A DNA stretch of 64,000 bases from Chrysophaeum taylorii (GCA_029834535.1 JAQMWT010000379.1:248001-312000); one strand, 5' to 3'. Shown: positions 20,193 to 32,200, counted from the stretch's first letter. The notes: a model not told the origin generated them from the sequence alone. Made by a program: numbers and translations.

Positions 20193-23100
20193 TCATGTAC
20201 TCATGCCTACGCGCTCGACGCCCATCTTATCTCGTGCTTCCACAAACTCGAGCTTCTTCTTGAACCAGAACTGCTTGCCGCAATTGGTCTTCATGACGAC
20301 GTCCTGGAATCGCAGGATCATGAACAACAAAACCGGCAGCTTCTCAGCAATGGCCACAAAATCCTCGAAGAATATGTCCGAGTGACCGCGACTATATTCC
20401 TTAAAGAGCCGATCGAACACATTTCTTTGGAACGGCAGCGGATTGTGCTTTAGGAGACCATCGACGAGCTTGTCGTAATCCCCCTTGGAGAGATAGGCGT
20501 TCTGTCGACCTGCGACGCCGGATTCGACGACGCGGCAACCAGCAAGAGAAAGACGTACCAGTGATGGACTTGAAAATCCAGCGGAGGAGCTCGAGCTTGT
20601 CGAACATGCACAGCGTGGTGACGAGGGCCAAGTATTCGCCAAAATCCATGTGGGAAAGCGTGGGGCTCTGGAGGTCAACGAGGTCGATGAGCCAGCCGAC
20701 GTAGGCGCCGGGATCGTCCTTAGGCTCGCCGATCGATTCAAGCCAGTCTTGAACCTGGATATGATCGCCTTTGGCAAAGTTGAGAGCGTCAAAGGCGGCG
20801 CGGATGGAGAGGACGGCGTCGAGCGGTAGGGCATAGGTCGCGATCAGGCTTCGGACTCGCTCGTCGTCGCCGTTCCACCAGTGCTGGCGTCGCAGCATTC
20901 CGACCATGAGGGTGTTGAGCACGGGCTTCTGGTGGATTTTGCGCGTGTGGATCCACACGTTGTACTTCGCGAGGAGGCTGCCGCCGCCGCCGACGTTGAG
21001 GGCGGGCGTGATCCTCGCAAAGTTCTGTGCTTTGAGCGCGGCCTCTTCCTTGGCGTTACGCGAGACAGCAACCTTATCAATGGGTGGTGCAGCCTTGCCT
21101 TGGTAAACGCCGGCGTCACCATGGAGCTCGACGGCCAACTTTTTGTGACCGCGAATGACGGTGCCACCCACGAATGCGCCGTAGAGCCGCGATTCGTTCG
21201 CTGTCTTGTTGAGGTGGCTCGCTGGCGCGCGGCGCACGCGGATTTCCGTCAAGACGCGCGGCCCGTGCCCCATCGAGTACCAAAGGAAGACCTTGAGCTT
21301 TTCATGGCCAGAGAGGTCCTTCTTGACGCGCTCAAAGACGGGCTGATTGACACGAGCATTGTACGCGTTTTTCTCCTCCAGCGCCACAAGCTCCTCCTTT
21401 CCCACAGTAAGGGCGAGGTCAATCACACCCCTCGCCAGCACGCTTCGAGTCTGAAGATTAAGGATCGAGTTGCTGAGCTGCTCCTCGCGCTCTTTATCTT
21501 CTTGTGCCGACCTGCGATCAAGGACAAAGTTGACGATGCGCTCGGCCATTTTTGGTTTGGGGAGCTCGGGAAGGTCGTAGCCTTTCCTGACTATGTCGGC
21601 CGGCGTAGGCTCGGCGGGACTTCCGAGTGCCTGGACCGCGATCTTGGCTGTCGTCGCCAAGAACTTTGCCCCAGCCTGCGCGGTCGCAATTGCCAGCGCC
21701 TTGGTTTGGTTCGCGAGCTGTCGCGTCGCTTTCTTGGCCTCGGCCGCCTTTTCGCTCATCGCAAAGTCAAGACGCGCGTCTCGAAGCCGGGCCTCGCTCT
21801 CAGCGACCCGGCGGGCTCGTTGCATCGCGGCTTCACGGTGCGCCCGCCACGACGCCTGAAGCTTTGCCGCCGATTTTTCGCGTCCGCGCACGAAACATTG
21901 CTGCAAGAGCCGCTCTTGCCGGCGCCGGATCAAGTCCTGCTTGACTCCTTGGGCCTCCTCCTCCTTGCGAATGGCCAGTTGCCGTTGAAGATTGCGGAAT
22001 TTCTGCCGTGCGTAGCATCGCGACAAAAAGTGCGTGATTGTGAACGCGGCGATGTTTTGGCCACGCAACACCTCGGCGTCGTCAATCCGTTGCCTGTATG
22101 CCTGATAGGCACTCTGGATGGCGATCGCGGCGCAGTCCTGCCGATACATACGCCATTGCTTCGTTGCCTTCCACCGTCGGATGCGCGACCGCAGTGACTG
22201 CTGAATGAGCCGCACGGCGCGTTGTCGGCAGATGGCGAGCCTCGTCGCCTCCATGCCAGCCGCGACGAGCTGCTCGTGCCGACGCTCGATTAAGAAGTTT
22301 ACAGCGTCGGGATGCGCAAACCGCCCAAAAGCACTGACTAGACGATCTCGACGACGACGGACTTCGCGTTCCCGCCGATGTTGTTGATACCGGCGCCAGC
22401 CACGCATCACAACGTACCCGGCCCGGCGCTCGCGCTCGCGGCGTAGTTTGATCCTAAATCGCCAGGCAGTTTGAAACTTGAACGCAGCTCTCACTCTTTC
22501 TGATGCCTCCTGCATCAAGCGGATCTCGTGTCTACTCCGCGCACCGTGTGCATCGTCCTCTGCTGCTTCGCATTCATCTTCGCTTTCGGGGAGTTCCGGT
22601 GACTGTGGGGCGTCTTCTTGAATCCCCTGATCGGCGAAGGTTTCAAGATGTTGCTGTTGTTGACGACAGAGTCTGGCGCGATAACATCTCTGAGCGGTTA
22701 TGGCAGCGGCGTAGAGAAGAGCAACCGCTTGGTCGACTTTGGCACTTGAGACTACGGCCACCGTGCACTCCTTATTGAAGCGAGCGACCATCTGGCGGCG
22801 AAACCAGCCACCTATCGCGCGGGACGCGGTGTCGCGGGTCGCCTTGAACTTGACCGCAGCGACCAGGTGCTGCCAGGATTCGCGCAAAATAGAATGTCTG
22901 TACTGATCGAAGGCGGTGCACATAAACTTCATGATGAGACTGGCGCGATGTGCCCTGCGTTCTTCCATCTGGCGACGCAGTTCGGCTTCCAGGAGCTGCT
23001 CTTGACGTAGTTTGGCAGCCCGCAATTGGGCAAGCAGCAAGCGACCGGCTTGGCGATTGGCCCAACGACGAGTGCATTTCTGAACTACCTTGATGGCAAA

Positions 23101-25554
23101 TATCATTCGACGATGCTCGAAGACGCGCTCTCTGAGATCAAAGAAACGTTGCTTCTCGAGGACCCTGCGGACAAGCGTTTGAATCACCATCGCCGCTCGA
23201 TGCTGTCGTCTCCGTTCGAGCTGAAACACCACGAACTTTCGAACTGGCGCTGCCAATGCTTTCAACCCACACCGCTCGGAGTTTCTCCTTGCATGCGGAA
23301 ACTGTTTCTTGACGGCACGCACAAGCGCGTCAGGTGGAACACCGCGGCCTAGCGACGACCGGTGGAGGTCGCACACTTCGAGGCGGTTCTCAGCGTCGCC
23401 CGTTAAACTGGCGGGGCCCTCGCGGATCGCATCGCATCCCGCGAGGTTCAGCACCCGAAGTTTTGGACAACCCCCGAGAATGGCGCACACGTCCGAATCG
23501 TCAACCTGATCGCAGTCGTTCAGCTTGAGCGTCTCAAGTTTGGGACATCCGCTGGCAATCTTGCGACAGCCCTTGCCGGAAATGCGGCTCCGACTCAAGT
23601 CAAGCACGCGCATCTCTGGACAGTGGGCGGCGATTGCGAAGGCTACGGCATCGGTCAGCGGGGATTGGTATCCCCCGCATCCGCCCACACGCAGCCTCTC
23701 GAGGTGACAACACTGCGTGGACAATGGAACGACGCTCGCGGTCGTCACGTGCGCGCACTTTTCCAGGCCAACGTATCGGAGGAGCGGACAGCAGCGCCCA
23801 ACATTAAGAACAGCGGTGTCGTCGATCCTCGGGGCGCCATCCAGGTCGAGGCGCATCAACTGTTCGCCAAACGCTTGGACATATGCCAAGATGCCAGCGC
23901 TGCCGTACCTGGGTACGCGACACCGTGTTGAGTTGTCGACCATACCAGTGAGCGCGGCTGCCGCGTCGAACTCGATCAAACCGAAGGGTCGATCTTGCTG
24001 TTTCGTCGGTTTTCTCTGCCGCTGATGTTGTCGTTGATGCGCAGCCGCCACGAGATTCGCGAAACCCTCGTCTGAAAAGAGGGGCGTGTCCACCATGCGC
24101 ATTCGCCGCAGATTGTTCAGCACACCTAGATGATTACCGAAAGAGTCGTCTATTCGTGGGCACCAGCTTACATCGAGATCTGTCAAGGTCGCGGCCACGG
24201 CTGTCAGGAAGGGTCCTAGCGCAGATGCAGTGATCTTCGAGCACCCGCTTAGCGTGACGATTTCCAGCGGCGGTGCTCCGTATTGCGAGCCTTCGATGGC
24301 GCTTGTGAACGCCTGCAAGGCCGCGTCGTCGACAGCCGCGCCGAGCCCCGCGAGCCGCAGGTCGACCAAATGGCGACAGCTTGCCGAGATAATGCCCAGT
24401 AGCGTCGTGCCCTGCCGCACACGAGGCAAGTTACTAAGGTCGAGTCGCCGTACTTCGAGCGTCCCGACGTCGCGTCGCAAGCCGAGTAGCCCGAGTAGGT
24501 CGACTTGGGAACAACCGGCGAGCAGGAGTTCGTGCAGCTGGCCTCCACCATCAGCCATCAAAGCCAAGAGACTGTCGTTGGAGAAGCCGGTAGACTCGCG
24601 CAAATCGAGGGTTCGAAGCGTCTTGCGCAGTTTCATGTAGTCCGAGAGCTCGAGCAGCCCTTTGTCACTCACGGCAGGGCAGCCGCGCAACAGCAGGCTC
24701 GCGAGCTTGCGGATGCCGGCGAACACGTGACCCAAGCCAACGTCGCTAACGGCCGTCTGGGACAAGTCCAGCCATGTCAGCTTGATAAAGTGCTTGCGCA
24801 GATGTTCTGCCGCACCATCATCAACTAAGGAGCAGCCCGAAAGATTGAGCTTCGTACAATGTGTAAAGTCCTTGAGTCGCCGCAGCCCGACGTGAGTTAT
24901 TTCTCCGAGGTTTGCCATCTCGAGCACCAATATATGGCGACACGTACGTCCCACGACGCCCAAGTCGTCGTCCACGACGCGCCAATTGCTAAGCTCAAGC
25001 GTTCCCTCGACAGGGCGTGTCCGGCAAAAATCTAGCCACAATTTCTCGATCGGAAACCATACCGCGCTCACGTCTTTGTACATGAACGAGTGTGTCGCCA
25101 CATCTCGCTCCAAGCAGAGAGCGTCGTCGTCCGTCGTTGTCTTATTCTTCCGAGATGCGGGTGATTCGTCATTTTTTCCCGCGCCTGGTGCAGGCGCAGG
25201 TTCTAATTCTTCTTTAGTCACTGGTTCGCTCGGCGACGGATCGCGCTCGGTGATCGACTCGGCGCGCAACTGTAGGATCTTTTTCGCTTTTTTCTGCTGC
25301 CCCTTCTTTTTTGTTGTTGTTGTTGTTGCTGCTGCTACTCCTCTTGGTTTCGGGGCGTACCTGAGATCATCCTACTTTTACGGGGATATCCAGACGACGA
25401 CTCACGGTGTTCCGGCCTCTGGACAGGCGAACCGCGACGCTTTACTCGAAGACTTTGGTGCTCCCTTCTTGAAAACGAGGAGGTTGACCGAGGACCGCGC
25501 GCGCCGCTCCTCACCAGGCTTGGCCGGAACGGTGAAGGCGGCGACCGTTTTCAT
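20193..25554 (-). CDS. LRR (AMN1-type) protein with IQ motifs and EF-hand-like C-terminus
   Basis: Three exons: 25406-25554, 20559-25360 and 20193-20509, 1,755 residues. The 45-nt intron 25361-25405 (GTGAGT...CTCAG) joins EAGTP|YAPKP in phase. The 49-nt intron 20510-20558 (GTACGT...GCAG) joins FKSITG|RQNAYLS. Both flanking frames otherwise stop nearby, and the large exon has no usable ATG of its own near its 5' end, which supports exon 1 (MKTVAAFTVPAK). Residues about 130-710 are cysteine-containing leucine-rich repeats (LTWLDLSQTAVSDVGLGHVF, RVLDLSRSRISGKGCRKIA). About 750-1270 is an Arg/Gln-rich helix with roughly eight IQ-like motifs (AAMVIQTLVRRVL, AIAIQSAYQAYRQRI, AAKLQASWRAHRE), predicted to bind calmodulin. 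The last 220 residues resemble paired EF-hand modules with weak loops. Probably a cytoskeletal, ciliary or Ca-regulated scaffold. Confidence 0.88.
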
Positions 25555-25832
25555 GGCGGCTACATTTTGTTCAGGGTGTGCCAAGGCAATAAAAATGTGG
25601 ATTGCGCGCCATCGTGCCCCTCGGACACGTCAGAGATACACATCTTCGAAAGATATTTGTATCATCCTGCGGTTTCAAAAATTGAGCGATTTCTTCAAGA
25701 TGCTGTGCATCTCACCACGTAGCGATCGAACAAGAAGCGACAAGGGCCTCAGAAAATGAGTGTGGCAAGAGAAGTTCATTCGACCGAAGCGAGATCGAGG
25801 GTGGTATTTTTACGTTGCTTGCGCCCGCTGGC
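25555..25832. promoter_or_regulatory. Divergent intergenic region, LRR-IQ / membrane protein
   Basis: 278 bp between the start codons of the LRR-IQ gene (minus) and the two-pass membrane protein (plus). A shared or back-to-back promoter is expected from geometry. No specific motif was recognised. Confidence 0.4.
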
Positions 25833-26747
25833 ATGGGATTCAACAAGCGAGATGTCCTCGCCATCGTGGGCATTCTCGCCGCCGCTCCGCTGACGGTGTT
25901 CACCATCACCACAGGTCTTAAGTCGACGTCCGAGGCGCTACGGTTTTTGCGCGTTGATATCTCGGCACCATTGGGCGAGCTCACAGCGATGGGCACATAC
26001 TGGAACATCTACAGTGATCTGCTCTTAGCCCAGCAAGGCTACGGCGAGGCCATGTTTAAGAATCTTCCGTGCAACTGGGGCCCGTTGGCCGGATATGGGA
26101 CGTTGCCCGTAAACCCCAACCCCGAGGTCCCGCTCTACCTCATTCCGACGGAATTTCTCCAATATTTCGGCTACGCTTCGCAGTACGCAACGCTCTCGTC
26201 GATGGGCTTGGCGAGCAAGATGCTGTGCCTAGAGCAAACCAACGGCACGTGGTGCGATTGCAATCTCGAAGTCTCTTATCCGAATCCCGCCGAGTTCGTC
26301 CACAAAGGCATATACCAAGGAAATGTGTTCAAATTTAACGAGCGCACCATATTCAGGAGCGTGTGGATCGACTCCGACGACTACGTTGTCGATTCCGAAG
26401 GAAACTACAAGGATCCAAAGTGCAAGACGTCAAAGAACAAACGGGCATCGCTAAGCAAGAGCTACACCATCCACTTCATCGACCACTACATGGAAATCCA
26501 TGTGTGCACTGGCACAGATTACGATCCGCCGGATCGCTTTTTCTTCCAGCTGAAGGCATTCATCACTTGTGCCGTCTTTCTCGGGGTCGTTAGTATCTCG
26601 CTCGCCATGATCCTTCTCATCCAACCCAAAATCTGTGGCAAAATCATCCCAAAAGACACGGGAGGAGCACAGAGCGCGTACGAAACTGTCTCAGTCAGCT
26701 CGCCTGGGGGGAAGCAAGATTTGTCTTCTCCTTCTTCTTCGAACTAA
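25833..26747 (+). CDS. Two-pass membrane protein with Cys-containing ectodomain, family unknown
   Basis: Single exon, 304 residues, starting at the ATG at 25833 (MGFNKRDVLAIVG). A hydrophobic segment at about 8-28 (DVLAIVGILAAAPLTVFTIT) could be a signal anchor. A second at about 240-266 (AFITCAVFLGVVSISLAMIL) is a clear membrane helix. Between them lies a ~210-residue region with Cys at NLPCNWG, KMLCLEQ, TWCDCN, DPKCKTS and IHVCTGT, and a possible N-glycosylation site (NGT near residue 137). This suggests a disulfide-bonded luminal or extracellular domain with both ends in the cytosol, a topology shared by CDC50, CD36 and P2X proteins, though no signature of those families is seen. The C-terminal 30 residues are Ser/Gly-rich. 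Function unknown. Confidence 0.8.
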   Translation: MGFNKRDVLAIVGILAAAPLTVFTITTGLKSTSEALRFLRVDISAPLGELTAMGTYWNIYSDLLLAQQGYGEAMFKNLPCNWGPLAGYGTLPVNPNPEVPLYLIPTEFLQYFGYASQYATLSSMGLASKMLCLEQTNGTWCDCNLEVSYPNPAEFVHKGIYQGNVFKFNERTIFRSVWIDSDDYVVDSEGNYKDPKCKTSKNKRASLSKSYTIHFIDHYMEIHVCTGTDYDPPDRFFFQLKAFITCAVFLGVVSISLAMILLIQPKICGKIIPKDTGGAQSAYETVSVSSPGGKQDLSSPSSSN

Positions 26748-27001
26748 CGTCACGCATCAAATGCAGCACGGCGGTGTTCTCTTCTCATTTCCTTCACACA
26801 CCGCGAGTGCATTTCGACACATGGGTCGCTCGCTCCTTTTTTTTCTCTAGTCGCGCCGTCGGGAGCACTCGTAAATGTTTCTCCTCGAGCGTCTTGAAGC
26901 TGCCCCACCAGGCCCCACTCCCCCATCTTCAAAAGCGCGCAGACCAGATCCATATCTCGCACGCAACGTCGCCAGAACCGCTACAGCGCGCGCCTCCTTC
27001 A

Positions 27002-27024
27002 CTCCCTCCCTCCCTCCCTCCCTC
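27002..27024. repeat. (TCCC)n microsatellite
   Basis: Five TCCC units that directly precede the ATG at 27025. Confidence 0.9.
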
Positions 27025-27342
27025 ATGATTCGCGCGCTTAATCATACAACAACATGCTTGCTGGTCGCGTCTTTTGCGACTCAACTACGCTCTGCGTGCG
27101 CAGCCCTAGAGCTCAATCTTCTTGCAACAGGTGTGTGGACGCCACGTACAAAAAGAATGAAAGAAAGAAAGAAAGAAAGTTTCTCTATGTGGACGCTCCA
27201 CTGTCCCGCCGTGAAGAGGGGACTAGTTGTGCCTCACCACAACAAGCAGAATCGGCCTCGAGCGGAGGGAGCGAGACTAAGCGGAGGGAGCGAGACTAAC
27301 ACCAATGTGGCTTCGGGGGGTTCAGTTTCGGGCGGAGGTTGA
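27025..27342 (+). CDS. Candidate secreted small protein, uncertain
   Basis: 105-residue frame whose first 26 residues look like a signal peptide: MIRALNHTTTCLLVASFATQ followed by LRSACA as a plausible cleavage region. After LELNLLATG the sequence becomes Lys/Ser and Gly-rich and includes the translation of a GAAA microsatellite, so the true gene probably splices at the GTGTGT donor at 27131 or does not exist. The downstream exon could not be identified. It has no recognised family and is listed only because the signal peptide is coherent. Confidence 0.22.
   Translation: MIRALNHTTTCLLVASFATQLRSACAALELNLLATGVWTPRTKRMKERKKESFSMWTLHCPAVKRGLVVPHHNKQNRPRAEGARLSGGSETNTNVASGGSVSGGG
27261..27299. repeat. 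19-bp tandem duplication
   Basis: Two adjacent perfect copies of AGCGGAGGGAGCGAGACTA (the second begins after one shared A). Confidence 0.85.
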
Positions 27343-27992
27343 GGCAGTGACGTACGCGGTTTCGCTCGTTGAAGACCGACAGTTGGTCTGGCGTTGGGTT
27401 CGTCGTTGCCGTCGACCAAAGCCAGGACAAGCAAGGGTCGCGAGACGCGGCATTCGCGGCGGCCATCTTTTCGATGCTTCTGATGGTCGCGCGAGGTACT
27501 ACGCTGGCACAGGACGAGCATGATGCTCCTTCGAGCTCTTGCTTGGCGTCGTCGCCAATATGATCCAGCTGATGCTTGAACCCTTCGCCGTGTTTGCCAG
27601 CTTGGCCTGAGAGAACAGAGGCCGAAGGGAAAATAATCGCGCCACGGCGGCCTTTTGCTTATTCCTATTTCTTGGCACTCTCGGCGATCCTATGTTACGA
27701 CCGAAAGTTTGCCAAATTTCGGCTCGCCGCCAGAGGTCGCCGAGGTCGCTGCGCCGGACACCCCTCCATCCCAGTTTACGACTCGGCCGTAATCGGCGAG
27801 CCCGTCAAGCTCTCGGGGGCCGCGCCAGGACTCCGATGGTGCCTCTGATGACCGCCATGCACGCGTGTGGTACGTGGGCCTCTCGGTGAGCAGTATTAGC
27901 GCGCTTGGTCAGTCGGTTATAATTAGGAGCCCATTATTATTATTACGAGCAAAGGCGCAGCCTACCGACGGAGGTAGTCCTAAACACGAAGA

Positions 27993-28657
27993 TTACCCGT
28001 ACCTCTTCAACGCCGACGGCGCATCCTGCTTGAAGTAGGGCTTGGTTGCGAGGCAGGTCGGGATTCCCTCTGGCTGCTCGATCCAGAGATGGTGGACAAT
28101 ACCTTCCTTTGTCTGCGGTAAATAAATCAGTCAGAAGCAAAAAGACGAAATGGGACCGAGAGGTCGTCGTACTAGCTTGGCCGCAATCTTCTCGAGTTGA
28201 GCTTGGTCATTGACCTCAAGAACGACCTTGTGCATGCGCTCGAGCGCTCCTGGAGGCGCCTTTCTTCAGCCGCGAGCACGCAACCCACCAACCTACGTTC
28301 GGATCGAACTTCTGACTGACGGTAGTTCGCACATATTCGGCAGTCAGCGGATCGTCCATGGTCGCAAAAAGCGCTGCCACCTTCGAGGGAAGTGCTGCCA
28401 GGACTTACTAGAACGCACCGACGCGTGACACCTGTCGGGAGCGTGGTCAAACAAACACGTCGTACTACTATTGCACGCACGCTTGCGCGACGACCTGCGC
28501 ATCATAATCGCACCAAAATCGTGCGAGTCCTCACCGAGCCCATCGGCCACATGCTCGCGAGATCTTTCCGCAATACGACCCACTGTCGCGGGAGTTCCTT
28601 CACCTCGACTTGCGTCTCGCTGCTGCTCGACGGTGAAGAAGAAGAGCTCGTACTCAT
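27993..28657 (-). CDS. PTRHD1: PTRHD1-type putative peptidyl-tRNA hydrolase (six exons, two micro-exons)
   Basis: 146-residue model assembled from short frames by family similarity. Exons: 28535-28657, 28481-28494 (14 nt), 28419-28431 (13 nt), 28297-28380, 28173-28259, 27993-28112. Introns are 40, 49, 38, 37 and 60 nt, all GT...AG with matching phases. The result tracks animal PTRHD1 (140 residues): QWVVLRKDLASMWPMGS, then VVAQACHAS, AALFATMDDPLTAEYVR, LERMHKVVLEVNDQAQLEKI, GIVHHLWIEQPEGIPTCLAT and KPYFKQD. The PTH2-like fold is implicated in recycling peptidyl-tRNA, and human PTRHD1 is linked to neurodevelopmental disease, but catalytic competence here is inferred. The start is the ATG at 28655-28657 (MSTSSSSSP). 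The frame is open upstream to 28891, so an N-terminal extension starting at other Met codons is possible. Confidence 0.87.
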
Positions 28658-29152
28658 CGTGCGTCCAACAGATCTTGCAATCAAGTAGAACGCCGACGCA
28701 GTCGCGAGCTCCTCGGTCATCAATAGACCAAGAAACAATGATCTGCGGAGGTGGATCACGCGCATCCCTCCGTCGAGTAGCTCATTTTTGACGAGGGTAA
28801 GAATAAGATCAAGGGGTATTGACAATAACCCCTTGGCAAGATCTGCCAAAAAAAAATAGGGGGCAGTCAGGGTCTCCACCCACAGCACCAACGGCGTCAG
28901 GATCTCCGCGGCACCACCGGCGTCAATGCTACTTGTGATCTAGGTTCTACGTAAATAATAATCAATAAGAACGAAAGAAAGACGTGGGTAGCTCCAAGGA
29001 ATTGAAATGCACGCAGAACCGGGAGCAGCGCGTCGCGCGTCGACGCCGTGCGGCTATATGCTGCAGCCGCAGGCAGGCGTCGTCGCCGGTGCAACAAAAA
29101 TAGCAACAACGACAACACCACCACCTAAAGGTTACTTCTTCCGCATGGAGGA
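28658..29152. other. Intergenic between PTRHD1 and the giant gene
   Basis: 495 bp with the PTRHD1 promoter and the giant gene's 3' UTR. It contains an imperfect ~29-bp direct repeat near 28865-28925 (GTCAGGGTCTCC / GTCAGGATCTCC). No separate gene is recognised; an upstream open stretch may be a PTRHD1 N-terminal extension. Confidence 0.5.
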
Positions 29153-29167
29153 TCAAACCTCTTCATG

Positions 29168-29206
<39 letters not shown>

Positions 29207-32200
29207 TTTTGGCTGCTGAGCCGAGGACAATTGTTGTTGTTGTTCTTCTTCGACGCCGCCCTTGGTGGCGACGTCGTCGTCGTATACTTTTTCGTCATCG
29301 TCGTCATCGTCGTCGTCATCGACGGCGGGTTCCGGGGCGGTCGCTTTCTGGCGTCGTCTGACAGCGCAGGCGCGAACCATAGCCTGGATGAGGGTGCAGC
29401 AGGTGGATATTTCGGGGTTGTCTCGGGCGCAGTCGAGGGCGAGGTCGCTAGCCTCGGCCGCGTTAAGCTTCCGGGTCAGGAGGATAACACGTCGGCAGCC
29501 GCCACCTCTCGCGTGGGCGAGCTTGTCGCCGCAGAAAAGGGCGAGGTCGCGGCCGAGTTTGAGGTCGTCGAGGCCGGCGAGCGAGAGCGCGGGCTTGCCG
29601 TGGACGTAGGCGTCGAGGGTATTATTGTCGAGGGCGTCGACGACGAGGGTCACAACGCACCAGCGCTTAAAGAGAAGGCGGGCTCCGTGATGGGCGCGGC
29701 CGTCGGCGGCGAGGAGGCGGCCGTCGGAATCGACGTAGAGGGTCGCGGGGCGGGGTGTCGTCGCGTGGGAAACGCGGACGAGGGCGGAGACCGAATCGCG
29801 CGGAGGCGGGCGGTCGAGCTTGATCTCGAGCGTGAGGGAGTAGGCGGCGAGCGCGGGTCTCGCGATGTTTTTTTTTTCCCTCGAGAAAGTCTTGGCGGGA
29901 AGCTGGAGGAGGAGACCGGTGCCGGGGTCGCACCGCAGGTAGGTGGGCTTGTTGGCGGGATCGGCGCGGTCGGCGAGGACGGCGCGGTCGTGCGCGAGGA
30001 CGCAGCGCTCGCAGACGCGCGAGTAGCAGCTCCAGCAGATTCTCGTGCAGCCGCGGGCGTCGCGGGGCTTGCACCGCGAGCAGCGTTCCCAGGAACATTC
30101 AAAGGGCTTGAGGGGTGATCCGCAGACGCAGTCGAGGGGGGGGACGGGGCGGCGCGAGACGCGGTCCAAGTCGAGGGGAGCAAAGGCGCAGGTCGGCTTG
30201 AGGCGCCCGGGGAGGGTGGTCGTCGCGGTCGCCCGCGAGTCTCCGCCGAAGGCATCTGTCGCGCGGCACCGGAGGGGCTTGCGCTCGGCGCCGAAAGAGA
30301 ACGTCGTCTCGACAGCGTCGGGTCTTTCGAGGACGCGTGGGTTGAGGCCGTGGTCGCCGTGCTTTCGCTCGGCTTCGGCGAGCTCCTCGTCGTAGAGCTG
30401 GCGGTCGAGGACCTCGGCGCGGGCCTCGGCGCGCGCGCGTTCGGCGGCGGCGTCCTCGATCGCCGCGCGTCGGCGCCGGAGCATCGCGTCGCGGATCTCG
30501 TCGGCGCCGTAGGGCTCGACCTTGAGCGAGGCCTGGTGGTCGCCCCTAATACCGTCGTCGTCGTCGTCGTCGGCGTCGACGCGGAGAGCGTCGACGAACT
30601 CGGCGAAGGTGAGGGATCGCGGGAGGTCGGGGGTCTCGGGCGGGGATCCCGAACCGGCATCAACGAGGCGCGCCTCGGGGTTTGCGGCGAGCGCCATGAA
30701 GTCGAGGACGTCTTCGGCGTCGATGAAGTCTCCGGCGCCGAGGTAGCGAAGGGCGCCGTAGACCTCGGCGGGCAAGAGGGAGCCCGTGTTAGCGTCGTCG
30801 AAGGCAGCGAAGGCCGCCCACCACGATAAACCGCGCTTCTCGATGGCCGCGCGCATGAACACGGCCGTCGCGCGGCGCGCGACGAGGGCGTACTCGTCGT
30901 CAATCGCAAAGGCGCGGCCGAGGGGAGCACGGCGCGGGGCGCGCTCGAGGCGGCGACGCGCGCCAACGTTTGCGGCAAAGTAGCGCTCCCGGCGGCGCGG
31001 CGGGGCCTTGCGGAGCGCGCGGACGAGGGCGTGGAGCGCGGGCTCGGAAAAGTGGACGTCTCCGTCGAAGAAGCGGAACGCGTTGTGCGCCAGCGCAGCC
31101 TCCGACGCGGTCGCGCCCGTCGAGGCCGCGGCCGACCACCACGCGCGCGACGCGTCGAGGACGACGCCGCCGTCGCCCGCGCCGCGAGCCTGACTCTTTT
31201 GGTGGCGCACCGCCTCGGACGCGCCGGCGTCGGTCGTCGACGCGTGCGTTGCGAGAGGCGAATAGCGGAGCGCAATCTCGGGCGGGTCGGCGCGGCCGGC
31301 GGGCGTCGCGAGGGCGCGGTCGCGGCGCACGTGGAGAGCGCGCCGGAGGGTCTCGGCCTCGGCGAGCGACACCGCGACCCAGTACCGGTTCTCGTGCTCG
31401 GGTTGGAGCGCGCCGCACGAGACGAGGGCCGTGAAGCCCTCGACGTCGATCGCGCCGTCGGGCCCGGCGAAGGCGCGCGCGAGGGCCTCGAGCTCGTCGT
31501 CCGTCCGCAGGCGGCCGACGTCCTCGACGACGTCGACGGCATTCCGGAGCGCCTCGCGCGACAGCGCCGCCCCGCCAGCGCTGAAGAGCGCGTGCGCCTT
31601 GGCGAGCGACGCGCGCTGCGTCGACGAGAGGTCGTCGTCGCGCGCCTCGCGCAGCGCGTCGTGCTTCCCCAGAGGGGCCCATTCGAGCAATACGACGACG
31701 TTCTTGAGGCGCCGCAGGCCCATCCACGATCGCCGGAAATAGTTGCGCGACAGCAAGAGCTGCCTCGGAAAGGCGAGGGGCTCGTGGTGCCGGAGCGCAA
31801 AGTCGGCGAGCGGATAGAAGGCGTGCGGCCCGTCGTCGCGGTCGCCGAGCTGGCCGGGTTCCGGCGGGAGTTGGGCGAGCATCGAGAGCGGCCACGGCTT
31901 GGGGGCCTCCTCGTTCCGTGAATACTCGCGCTCCACGAATTTTTCCACCTCGATCTGCTGGTCCTTGCGCGCGCGGACCTCCTTCTGCTGCTCCTGCTCC
32001 TGCTCGCGCTCCTGCTCGGTGTCGAGTCGCTTCGCGCCCGATCTCGAGTCGGCCAGCACGTATCGCCCTACCTCGGCGAGCACCTTGGTCGCCGTCGCCT
32101 GCTGCTCGGGCTTGGCCGCGAACTCGGCGTGCTCCTCCAGCAGCGTCCGCAGCCGCTCCTCGAAGGGCACCGGGTCGGGCACCGCCGCCTCGAGAGAGAA

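Larger units (their letters stand above)
26748..27992. other. Intergenic / unresolved region with simple repeats
   Basis: 1.25 kb between the membrane-protein stop and the PTRHD1 stop (convergent). It contains (TCCC)n at 27002-27024, (GAAA)n at 27158-27179, a 19-bp tandem pair at 27261-27299 and one candidate secreted ORF at 27025. Further open segments near 27410-27560 and 27700-27850 have coding-like composition but could not be joined into a convincing model. Confidence 0.4.
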
